Shown here one piece after another: positions 42,050 through 53,900 of a stretch of DNA of 64,000 nucleotides (the stretch's first letter is position 1; the number at the start of each line of letters is the position of its first letter). Under the pieces are notes generated by a model. The model searched no databases and was not told the origin of the DNA. It saw nothing but the letters and a program-made list of their open reading frames with translations. The DNA comes from Istiophorus platypterus. Taxonomy: Eukaryota > Chordata > Actinopteri > Istiophoriformes > Istiophoridae. The stretch covers positions 10,796,911 to 10,860,910 of the forward strand of contig CM029121.1 of the NCBI GenBank assembly GCA_016859345.1, written 5' to 3'. Both the position numbers and the translations under genes were made by a program.

Positions 42050-44941
42050 GATCCTGACATCACTCCCACTGCAGCACTGCTGGCCAGTGAAATTCCAGGC
42101 ATGTTGCGTCAACTGGTAGAGAGTGTAGTCATATGGGTGTTACCACTACATACAGTGGCAAATCGTGACTCAGCTTAGTGCAAATTTACAATGAAAAAAA
42201 TAAAAAAAGATCTCTGACCTAAAAATGACCCATACCAGCCCCTTTAGAAGACATGACGCGTCAGTAAGTATGGGAAAGACGTGGAGCTAGCATGAAGATT
42301 TTGCATGACCAAATTAAAAACAAGCTAGGGCCAGTGTGACCAAACCTTTAGCTAACCATGAGTCAAGTGAGCTGGAAGCCCATCAGGAACCTGGTGTTGT
42401 TACAGCCTCAGTTTGACATCATATGGGCAGATACCAGCTGCCACATAAGGTCATCACAGCGATGTCATCTCTAATGACGGACAGGAAAATCACTGGGCAT
42501 CCACGTACCTCAGAGAATGCAGAAGCCATGAGTGACAGTTTAGATTCACTTTCTGTTTTGACAGGAGTGACAAAACACTGAGCTCCAGATGTTTTATACT
42601 TTGAATTTATGTGCAATGCAATTTCCACTTAAAAAAAAAACAAAAAAAACCAAAACCTTTCAGTAACACCACTAGAATCATATTATACCATGTCACATAC
42701 AGTTATTCACAAACACCCAACCAGCGTTGCCTAAAATTTCTGTTCCTCAAAAGCAGTCTCTCTTAGGTCTTGTGTATCAGACGGAGCGGTTCATAGTAAA
42801 AAGGTCATTTGGGGTTAAACACCTCAACCTGCTCAATGACAGTGTCACACTTTTCTGAATGGTCCTTAAGTGAGCTGCAGAAGAAAATTACAAACCTGCA
42901 CCACCTGCCACAGTGGGTAATCAATTTGTCAGGATTTCATGAACACCAAAGGTCACATATGCCATTTTACATACTTCGGGGCACCAACTGTCATCTAAAA
43001 CATAAAATGCACTCCTTGTAGTTCTGTTACACAAACCCTAGCTCACTCAGGAGCTGTGAACGCCAGCGCTTCAGCAGGCCTGAGCAGAACACATACACAC
43101 CCTCTCTCTTGTGCTTAAAAACTCCCCAAGGAGCACACATACGCAGCTGGAGTGAATTTTAAACTTCACTTGTAGAAAGAGACAAGTAACAGGTGTCAAT
43201 ATCTCGCCTACAGAAACCCTCATGAAAGAACAACATGCAAAGTAAAATTACAATGCGAATTCAATCGTGGGAGAAAAATAAGACATGCTCCTACATTTGT
43301 CCCTGGGTGTGGTGCTGTGTTACAGAATCTGTATACACCTCTCTAAAACCTCTGTTTGTGTTATTTGTGTCTGAATTGTGTGTAACTGTGCTGATGTGGG
43401 GGCAGACTAAGATTAGCCAAGACTGAGACTGGCTCACGGATGTTAATGATTAAAGGAAAGGCAGACTTGCTAACTTAAGACAGCCATTTAGTTTCCCTCA
43501 TTCAATCACACAGACACACACGCGTTGAAGCAACACATCCTCGATCCTGTAAGGCATCGCTCGCATTAATGTAACAGGTAGCACAGGACACCATTACCAA
43601 TATCAACAACAACCTCCCTGTGAAAACACCCTCGCTGCTATAATTCTCAAGCACAACAGGAAGGGAATTATCCTGACCCCTCAATCTTGTGGCCAAACAT
43701 TTAGCTTCCTTTTCCCTCACTGTAAATAAATCAACCTGGTACACAGAGCAGCTCGCCCTGGCTGGAGTACAGAGAGCGTGACAGAGCCGCAGAGCCAGCC
43801 TCGCTGCTCAGAGCCTACTTTAACCAAATAAACAGAAGCTGAGGGTAGAGAGGAGACTTGTGCAGGGACAGGCAGACACTGGAGCACCTTCGGTCAACGA
43901 AGGCTACAAGCTCAAGACAGAGAACGATTTCACATCAGGGATTGTGAGAACCTGCTTAAGTTTAGTGATTTGGAACGGATATCCTAAACAGTATGGACAC
44001 AAAATAAAGCACAAAATTACAGACTTAAAATTCTTTTCACCGTTAAATGAACCTACTGCTTTTTTTTCAATTATTTTATTAATTGTTTGGTCTATAAATT
44101 GTCAGTAAATTGTGGAAAAATGTCCATTACAATTTCCCGGACAATATTAGCTTAACACAATATTGGTGTATATGCTAGCCAACAAATAACAAGAAATTGC
44201 AGATCACAAATGCCAAAAATAAGAACTATATACATGTTATAAATGTTTTTTTGTTTTTAAAATTCAGATGTATCAGTATATGCATCAAAAATCCTATTTT
44301 GGTTGGTCCCTACTTACAGATAAACACAACAAATTTCTACAGATGAGCTGGAAACACACAATTGTTGGCATTTTTTTTGATAAATGACCCAATAATTGAT
44401 TACAGAAATCGATGATACATTTTTCTGTTGAACTGAATATTCAAGAGATGGTTTTAACACTAATATGGATTACATGAAGATTTGTGGGATCCATCTTTAT
44501 GATGCTATTCCCAGTCCAGTCTTATAGATTAAGGTGGCTTCATGAAACAGCAGTTTTGCCTGACAGATATTTGTATTATGTCTCCCATGTTCCTCTTCTT
44601 TAACCTCCTACCAAGCTTCACTCTACTATACGGTGCCAAATAATTCTTAACCTTATTCAGCTGAGCATGGACTCCCCACACATAGATCCTGTGTCTGACA
44701 GTAATATTCACTGGTTAATCTCCCTATAGTGTTTATGAACTTTCATGTCTTTAAAGAACACTCAATTGAACTGGTGAGTAGTAATGATGGAAAATGTAGG
44801 ATGCATACACACGGTTACAACAAGTAGAGATTGACACCTGCTGCCTCACAAACAACCACCACTCTCCAGATTCTTAAATGGTTGTTTACCACGTTTCTTC
44901 TACATAACAAGACCTCAAGCATACACATGCGAAACGAAAGG

Positions 44942-46540
44942 AATTAACAGTCTAAAATGCAAATTCAACACAGCCTATTACTGGGAGACTGGAGGAAGGC
45001 AAAAAAGACAGCAGTGCCATCTCCTCTCAAACTAGGCCAAGTCAGCAGCTGATTAATAATCCACACATACATATGGAGATGAATAGGAAAATGAATCATT
45101 GATAGATATACTGTCATTTTTTTAGAGCCACTTGTTGTCAATGGAGGCTCATATTGCACGGGTCTTTTTGCAGACAGAGAGGACGGACAAAGACATAGCT
45201 GCTAGGGATCACAATCATCAGTGCACATCAATCTGTTTACATATTTCATCCATACATAGGGAGCAAGCATTAGAACATCTGGTCTAAATTTTTCTTTTCT
45301 GTGCACATAGATGATTTCCCTGCGTCTTTATCAATGCTACACCCCCATATACTCTTCAACAATCCTGATTTTCAAATCATACAGTAATTACTGTCAGTGC
45401 ATGGCTAACCAATGCAGTCTGCAATTGCCCCAGACGTGCAACAGCTGGACACATTTGCATATGCACACACATACAAACGAGTAACAAGAAACAGTAACAC
45501 TTGTTAAAAACATGCTCAGGACCCCAATGATCTCTCACTATGTTGTATTTTTGTCTTTTTCAAATTGTACATATCTGACAGTTTAATGCTACAGACTTGT
45601 AGCACTACAAGTTGGTGACCTATCCCTTCCCAAGTCCCCAAAAATCTTTGCATGACTGCCCCCTTTTCGATCATAGAGCACTACACAGTATGTCTGTGTT
45701 TAGTGTTATTTATAGCTTGCCACCTCCAGCCTGGGAAATTAACAGTCTAAAATGCAAATTCAACACAGCCTATTACTGGGAGACTGGAGGAAGGCAAAAA
45801 AGACAGCAGTGCCATCTCCTCTCAAACTAGGCCAAGTCAGCAGCTGATTAATAATCCACACATACATATGGAGATGAATAGGAAAATGAATCATTGATAG
45901 ATATACTGTCATTTTTTTAGAGCCACTTGTTGTCAATGGAGGCTCATATTGCACGGGTCTTTTTGCAGACAGAGAGGACGGACAAAGACATAGCTGCTAG
46001 GGATCACAATCATCAGTGCACATCAATCTGTTTACATATTTCATCCATACATAGGGAGCAAGCATTAGAACATCTGGTCTAAATTTTTCTTTTCTGTGCA
46101 CATAGATGATTTCCCTGCGTCTTTATCAATGCTACACCCCCATATACTCTTCAACAATCCTGATTTTCAAATCATACAGTAATTACTGTCAGTGCATGGC
46201 TAACCAATGCAGTCTGCAATTGCCCCAGACGTGCAACAGCTGGACACATTTGCATATGCACACACATACAAACGAGTAACAAGAAACAGTAACACTTGTT
46301 AAAAACATGCTCAGGACCCCAATGATCTCTCACTATGTTGTATTTTTGTCTTTTTCAAATTGTACATATCTGACAGTTTAATGCTACAGACTTGTAGCAC
46401 TACAAGTTGGTGACCTATCCCTTCCCAAGTCCCCAAAAATCTTTGCATGACTGCCCCCTTTTCGATCATAGAGCACTACACAGTATGTCTGTGTTTAGTG
46501 TTATTTATAGCTTGCCACCTCCAGCCTGGGAAATTAACAG
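44942..46540. repeat. 795-bp direct tandem duplication in hras intron 1
   Basis: Copy 1 is 44942-45736 and copy 2 is 45737-46531; the word AATTAACAG starts at 44942, 45737 and 46532, each 795 bases apart. Every stretch I compared is identical, including the 64-codon minus-strand frames at 44965-45159 and 45760-45954. The unit has no exon and no homology I recognise. The third copy of the 9-bp word marks the junction (microhomology). Either it is a very recent duplication or an assembly artefact. Confidence 0.95.
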
Positions 46541-48640
46541 TTCGTTTTGAAACCCTCGAGCCCCGCCTGGACCAAGAGGATAATCTTACATGACAGCTTA
46601 CGGAGGGTGCCAGCACAGAGCAGCGAGAGGGGTGAGAGTAGAGAGCGGCTGAGGGCGAGGGAGCAAGAGTGCTACTCTTAATATATGCCAAGGGCACAGC
46701 ACACCACATGAGGGAAGGGTCAACCTGGAAACTGAAAAATAAATAAAGCAATCAATAACGAAAATGCTCAACATTCTCCAGCTTCGGCCCAGCTAATTAA
46801 GATCTGCAGCTCCGATGACTAAAGTCAATAAAGATCTCTGTACTTCTTCTATGGTTCCTCGTAACCTGGAAAAAAAAAAAAAACCTCCCACCACCTCAAC
46901 GTACATGACGCAAGAAGGTGGGGACATGAATGGCAAGCTTCCTCTACATGCATTCTGCTCTCCATTAAAGAGCCTAATTGGTTAAAGAATCTATACTAGG
47001 AGAGCCACAAGTCTACTGCAGAGATAACAGATTTTTAATGGAGCGATGATGGTAAGGAGACCCTCTCCAGGGAGGTATCATGGTCAAACACTGAGACTCC
47101 AAGACCCATCTTAGAGCCTTGATAGCCCAATGCACCCTCCCACTGCTCACCAATGACATCATCCTCCTAAACAGCATCCAAGCATAAATGTTGACCAGCA
47201 GCTGAGGAGTCACTATTCTGCTCTCTGAGGCAAGTGAAACATGTGAGAGCCTAAAGTAATCCTTAATCACAAAGTGTATTTGATTAATCTAATTGCTGGA
47301 ATATAAAACATCTCAAACAGGGCTCTCTATTCAATAATTATCCAAGACAGTCCTCCAGTAATTTTACTAAAAGAGACCCTTCGGAGAATAAACCCTTAAA
47401 CAACATTTCCTCCACCCAACATTTTTTCCCTTACAAACATTTAAATGGAGACTTTCTGAGGATATGTGAGAGATTATACGTGTGTAGCCTTAAAAAAAAA
47501 ATCTGCTCTTGACAGCACTGGAGTCCAAATGACCTTTTCCCTACTGGGTCATCCTTTTAGCTTGACAGGCTGGGTGAGACGTTGGAGGCAGCAGCAGAGA
47601 TGAAAAGGCCAGCTGACCTCTACACAAAGGCCTGCCAGTTAGAGGAGCCATGAGGCTTATCATCAGACACCAAACACCCCGAAACTCATCAGTGGTCGTT
47701 TTTTTTTTTGGCAGTCAGAGGAATGAGTGAATCATGTCCAGTTGTTTTAGTTTGTGTTTGACTGCATGTGAAAGCACAGAAGTGCACAGAAAGCATATTG
47801 TGGGTCATGTAAACAAAACTGCCAGTTAACCTGCAGAAGATCCTGAGCAGTTTTCCAGTGAACACCTTAAAAAAAATACGCATACCCCCCCCCAAAAAAA
47901 AAGAAAACAGCCTATCCTGAGCCATTCGCAAGCCTCACACCTGCACAATTAACAAACACAATCCCTGAAAATGAAAGCATAATGAAAAGTAGCCACTGGT
48001 AAAAGCTTGGTATTCAGAAGAGTCACTCTTATTTTGGCTTGCAGCTGGGCGGCACCCAGGCCACAGCTGTTCGGAGAAAGGGACAGCAGATTAACATCAC
48101 ACCTCTGTCCCTGGCTGGACTATCTCCAGCTGTTTTCCAGCTGCCCGAACTCCAGCCTTGACCGAATGCTATAAACGCTGATGTCAAATTCACATGACAA
48201 GCACTCCTGAATGGAACCTAATGTACCTCAACCTATATGATCGTGATTCAAAAAAAAAAAAAAAAAAGGCAAACTACATGTGGGCTGTATGTTATTCACA
48301 TGTTATGCTTTGATCAGCCACAGTATTGTTGCGGTGGATAAAATATGAGCAACTATTAAATGGCAAAAAAAGCCAATAATACATTGTTTTCCAAGAACGC
48401 ACTAACTTAGATGTTTTGATCCCACTTTTTCTTTTTCTTTTTACGACGAATACAATCGATTCTGTCCAAGATCTGTGTCAGCTTCGGTCCGGTTAATCGT
48501 TTTTCCTCCCGTACAGCAGCCTCTCCCCCCTTTACTGCCACAATCTGTGCGGTGGCCAATTAGACATTTAAGTGCCTTCGTTTCCTTCCTTTTCCTTTTT
48601 TCCACTTATTTAACATTTTTAACAGGCGGCTCCCGAGGTA
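46541..48640. other. Distal part of hras intron 1
   Basis: No exon recognised. Poly-A/T runs occur at about 46870, 47700, 47880 and 48250. Composition becomes GC-rich beyond 48640. Confidence 0.5.
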
Positions 48641-48752
48641 GAAACGATCCCACGTCAGGTCTACAAAACGCCTCGGAGAGGAATCTAACTTCCGCAGTGA
48701 TACGCTCGGTTTTTCTCTCGGTGTTACGGGGCGTCACCCTTCGCGTCCGTGT

Positions 48753-48800
48753 GGCCGCCGCCGCCGTCGGCGGCAGCAGCGGCGGCGGCGGCGGCGGCGA
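48753..48800. repeat. (CCG/CGG)n repeat in the hras CpG island
   Basis: GCCGCCGCCGCCG, then a spacer, then GGCGGCGGCGGCGGCG. The two halves are complementary and could fold back as a hairpin. Confidence 0.9.
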
Positions 48801-49313
48801 CCTCGTACTCGACACCGTCCTCGGACCGGAACAGAGGCCGGGGTCGCTTCCACGCTGCGGCCGCCTTCGCCTCGGTGCCTTCGGTTTCTCTTTCAAAGTG
48901 AGACACGGGGAGGTTCCGGGGGCGGTTTCGGGATATTCCCCCCCCGTAACCAAGTTTCATGACACGAACTCAAGGAGAGAGACCATCGAAACTGGATATA
49001 TATATTAAATGTTTGAACAAAACAACTGAGGTGTTGGCAACATCCATACCCCCATTCAACCCCCACCTCCTCCTCCATACGTGCAGCCATGATTAAAAAA
49101 AGAAACGCCAGCATGAGTTTTGGAGCTGAAATTAACATGCAGTGGTTAGCTAGCTAACGTGTCCCAACAGTGGACCCGCGGTCCCCAGCGGTGTCGACAA
49201 AATAAACATGTTTTTTACAGCGAAAGCGTTTTTTAAGAACAAGCGGACAATCGCCGCAACAAACAGCCGCGGTCGACATGTTCGGGACGCAGGAATGTGC
49301 GCCGCATACTTAC

Positions 49314-49650
49314 GACGAGCAGGGGTCTAATTAGACGTTTCTACCGGGGAAGAAGAAGGAGAAGGCGAAAAAAAAAAGAAAAAAGAAAAAATCTTTCAAC
49401 TCTGTCGCGTCTCAGCCGTAAAAAAAAAAAAAAAAGAAAAATCAGGAGGAAACAAAATGTTCTCGGTCCGCTTCTGCACCGTCCTTCGGATGTCCGCGCC
49501 GCGATCCTCTCCCGGACGCCGTTTGGGCTTTTATTTATTTATTTTGTTTTGTCAGCAGGCGAAACGCACCGAAACGAAGCGATCGTCGGCCGCGGGTGAA
49601 ACGAGCCCGACGCTGAACAATGTGCTCCCACGGAGAGACGAGAGGGGATG
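49314..49650 (-). other. hras: Probable hras noncoding exon 1
   Basis: On the minus strand a strong donor, C|gtaagtatg, lies at 49313/49314 within the CpG island, and the coding exon has an acceptor at 40448, giving an intron of about 8.9 kb. HRAS genes commonly have a noncoding first exon. The upstream limit is not defined by the sequence. Confidence 0.45.
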
Positions 49651-50116
49651 AGGAGCGTGGAGCCCACGCCCAGCTCCATCAGACACGGCCCCGGCCGCCG
49701 TGCGTGTTACCGCTGCGTTCAGACGCCGTGGGAGGGGGGGCGCAGACACCCCCCCCCCGATCCACCCCCCGTCCACACCCCCCAGTGTTAACTATAGCGT
49801 TCAACTTCACTGTTTGACAGACAAATGCTCAGAGAAAACTGAAAGTGGAGATGAAGACCGCGTCGTAAACAAAAAAAAAAAAAAGGATTATAAAACATCC
49901 GAGGTCGAAACTCCAAAATCCCCCCCCCCCCCTGCGCGACCCCACCCACCCGAAAAGACCGACCACCGGCGAGACTAGATCATTGTCTGGTCGGTAAAAA
50001 CAGGACGAAATTTAATAGTTTTATTTATTCATTTAACTTTAAAGTTGGATCTCGTCATAGCCTTGATTTTGTTTTGTCTTTTTTTAAGCGTTATCTTCAC
50101 GCGCTTTTAGAGGAGA

Positions 50117-50174
50117 TTATCAAATCCTCCGTTATTCCTGTATTCAATCAAATCCTCCGTTATTCCTGTATTCA
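50117..50174. repeat. 28-bp direct duplication
   Basis: CAAATCCTCCGTTATTCCTG and the bases after it occur at 50121 and again at 50149, 28 bases on. It is a small recent duplication between the hras and lrrc56 promoters. Confidence 0.9.
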
Positions 50175-50579
50175 TTTTTGTCACTTTTTAAGCTATTTAG
50201 ATTATAAAAGAATTTGGAATCAGCGTTTTAAAAAAAAAAAACCCAGCATGTGCCGTTCGTGTCAAATATTAAAATGTAAACTCCTCGTTGTTATTAACCC
50301 CCCCCCCAAATTTTCCTGGAATATTTTTAAGGACATGGCCTGATTAGTGTCCCTGATAGCTACCTCCTGACGAGCAGCGATATATTCATCCTTAGTCTGT
50401 ATTATAGATAATTAACCAGATTCTACAACATGTTTCCAATTTTCAAGCCTCTGAACTCAGGAAGCCGCGCATGGTTTTCTATTTCCCCCTCCGATTCCAG
50501 TAGGCGCCATTAAAAATAATCATAATTATTATTAATGACTTTTCCTACGTGGCTGGCTCAAAGGCGAAATCCTTTCATT

Positions 50580-50863
50580 CAACGCTGCACTACATTTCCC
50601 GGGGAGCACCGGCTCTCTCGGTGCAGTATCCAGGAAGTCGTCTTCGGTTGTCAAGCAAACTTAGTTGTAAGCGAAGCGCTGAGAGTCTGAGACTGAAATG
50701 TGTGGGCTACCTCTCTAGACTGCAGTTTCCCCGAAACCGGTAAAATTGATTAAAAAAAACAACCTACTATTTAATAGGAAGTACATTCAGTTGGAATTAC
50801 CTTAGAGTGGAATATTGATTATTTTCCCACGTATTTATTATGTCAAGCATTTTCCCAAAGCAG
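50580..50863 (+). promoter_or_regulatory. lrrc56: lrrc56 promoter and noncoding first exon
   Basis: ACTACATTTCCC at 50589-50600 matches the ACTACAnnTCCC (ZNF143-type) promoter element found at many vertebrate start sites. A 5' UTR exon ending at 50863 (AAAGCAG|gtaacg) can join the acceptor ttcag at 50985, 13 bases before the ATG. Start site and exon are inferred. Confidence 0.45.
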
Positions 50864-50998
50864 GTAACGCTAGTTTGTTAGCTAGGGCTAGTTCGATAAG
50901 ATGGCTATAGATAGATTGTTACCTTGTACTTCATCTTTTTTCGGAGTGCCGTGTCGTTAACACACTTTCACTTCGCTCGTTTCAGGTAGCTTTGAGAG

Positions 50999-53900
50999 AT
51001 GAATGGCTGTCACGGGTCTGTGCCCCAGGAGGTTCGGCCTGGTACGGCACGGGTACTGGTGACTGAGCTGAGCGGATCGGGCCACATAAACCCAACTCCG
51101 GCCACAAAACCCTGCGAAAGCTCTTATACGGCGGTGGAACCGTACCTCTCTCCAGAGAAACTGGTAATTTCACAAAAGTGCCAAAGGATACAAGCAGTGC
51201 TAATCCCACTGATACACCCTGTTCTCTCCTGTCTTTCTTTGAATCATGTTGGTAGTCTTTGTGCATAACAGGGAAGCCATTTGCACAGATTAATTCCACA
51301 TTATCTGTGGAGACTTGGGTTGAGGGATAACACTGGGCATGTCAGCATGGAGATATGATTTACACCTACAATATGCTTCCTGTATCTATTATTATTTGTT
51401 TATAAGGGCAGCACAGGCTGTGCGGTTTACTTTTTCAAGGTGAGGCGGGCAGACAGAATTATTTCACACCACATGCTTCACATAATTTGTTACATCAAAG
51501 TCATAGCTGTATGTCCGAGGTAGATACTGAATAATGAGACTGAGTAAAGACAAAATCCAGTTCAGTATGCCAGTATAGCAGTATGTCAGAGGTCAGCTGT
51601 TGTACTATTAATTCACACCCCTCACAGGAATCACTGTGTGGAACTCAGGACCTCTCTGATGTGACCTCGCTGGAGATCTGCGTAGACACACAAGAGAACA
51701 CACTGGGTAACTTTGGTAAGATATACAGTATATCAAGGAGTTTATAAAGGTAAATCATAGCTCACTATGTCAAACTTTGTTGCAGAGGTACAACATTTTC
51801 ATGTGTACTTATTACAGCTCACTGTCATCTGAATTGATTTTATTGTTAATATCTAGTTTCCTTATGCAAACATGGCCACGCACTCAATAACTCCAGATAT
51901 ATTTAGGTGTTTATAACAACCACTAAGACAATCACGAAACTGAACTAGATAAGAGACAAATAAAGACTGCTATAAAGCACACTATGAATCCATACCAGAG
52001 TTACTGTCAGATGTGCCAATCAAAGTGAAGAAAATTAAACTGATAATGGTGGAGGAACAACGTCATTTTGCTCACCTTTATCTTCAGCATTTCCTAGATT
52101 ACTCAGCGAGTGTAGGCATGAAGCGGTATTGTCAGTACATGTGTTAGTCACCCCTAGCAGGCCAGTATAGTTGCTTCTTCTTTCCGGTTAATTTAGGTCA
52201 AGCATATGATGAGGTGTGTTTAGAATTGAAGCAGGAGGCTAGTGTAAAACCGAAATTAGATATATCACCCCACTGTGACGTGAAATATGAGATGAAATAA
52301 ATGATTTTGTCTGATCATTTTCTAGGTGCCTTCTTGCCCAATCTGGTGCAGCTAAAAATGAACAACAGCATGATCATGTCAGTAAGGTAACGGTAGTTGC
52401 ATCACACAAATATTGTCTTCTTGTTTTTGTTTAAAAAGAAATCTGCTCTTAGGAGCACACACCCAAACAGACTCATATTATGTTGACATTACTTATGGAA
52501 TATTACAGATTCTCAAGAAGTTGCAAATCCTGAAACCAAAAGTGAAATCTGGTGTTAAAAACAAACAATTTTTGCTTCTGATGTATGCTTCTTGTCACAG
52601 TATGACCCATTTCATATTTAGCTTTTGTTTAGAAACAGCAAGAATATTCAGGTCTTTCCTCAAAAACTGTAATTTGACCCTGAGCATGGATGGATTTCTG
52701 TCATGCTTTACACCGGTCACGTGTGCTATGAGACACTCCTTAGCCAGAGGCCTTGGAAACCGTAAAAATACAGCACTTTGAAGAAGAAAGGCAGGTCAGA
52801 AAAAGTGTGGAGCGATTGCAGTGCGGGCATAGAGCGCTGCTCTGCTTTAGCCAAGGTTTTCCATCACGGACTTGTAATGCATTGTTTCTATATGGGAGAC
52901 GTATATCAAAGTTTGTAAACCAGATGCCAGCAGATGTGGTGTTCGGTACACTTAGAGACAGGTTCATCCACCTCATCTGTCTCACAATAGGACACGGGAG
53001 GTTTGTGGCATATCAGTATTCAGATTCATCCATTTGGACATTCACGGAAAAAGACAGGAAATATTAACAGTTTGTTCCAGATTGTCCTACCAGTTTGATT
53101 GCAGCCATAGCGCTTCATCAAAATCAGGTAGAGGAAAAGAAATAAACTTCCAGGATGGGATACAAAAATACACAAATTTTAAATCTTCCTTATAATGGAA
53201 CAGGTGGAGAAGTGCTACCCGAGAGACTGCTTGGGGATAAGAGAGTACAACAGAAAGACAGAGAGCTGTCTTCTCCACCCTGAGAGTAGCACAGCAGACT
53301 CAGCCGGACGTGCACTGCCTCTGATAGCATTTCCTGCTCTGGGCTGAGGGAGCTGTAGTGGAGAGGGTGTGACAGGGTTGTAGATATACTGAATGAGGCT
53401 CTGCTGAAAGGGTCAGAGCAAGGGTGTGCTTTAGAGACAAGTGGGAGGCAGAAGAGAGGCCTGCATATTGGGGAAGAGAAAGGAGCCTCTAGCTTCAGTG
53501 GCCAAGTGACTGGATAGCCTTTCTCATGATTCACAGTGTTGTGTAACTCCCCTTCCTGCCTCAAAATCAAGTTTGTTCTACTTTGTCTCCTTAGAGACCT
53601 GGGAACCACCCTCTCCCACCTGCAGGTGCTTTGGATGTCTTGCTGCTCCCTACAAGACCTAGATGGCATTTGTACTTTCTCGTCTCTTAAGGTAGAGTTT
53701 ATAGAGGATAGATGGCTCTGCGGAGACAGACAATTCAACAATTTAGCAAACAGTTTATGGAAAAAAACCTTCATTTGACAAACTTTATTTTTTAAAGGGT
53801 AAAATGTGTGTATTGTGTATAAAGAAAAAATCAAGGCATTCTTAGACAAAATTTTCTTATTGATTTTTACATTTTTTTTCCTAACTTTAACATGATTTCC

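Larger units (their letters stand above)
48640..49990. promoter_or_regulatory. CpG island of the divergent hras-lrrc56 promoter region
   Basis: Strongly CpG-rich, with a CGG/GCC repeat at 48753-48800, GC boxes and several A tracts. It covers the likely hras transcription start (minus strand). The long frames here (48475-49008 plus, 48606-48953 minus) are compositional, with no splice partners or family likeness. Confidence 0.75.

Noticed and set aside
48475..49008. 177-codon plus-strand frame and 115-codon minus-strand frame
   Set aside because: Produced by CGG repeats and CpG-island composition; no conserved protein, and the stretch lies in the hras first intron/promoter.
53190..53849. 219-codon minus-strand frame antisense to an lrrc56 exon
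   Set aside because: Longest open frame of the window, but Ser/Leu-rich, unlike any family I know, and overlapping the antisense of a proven lrrc56 exon; probably chance.
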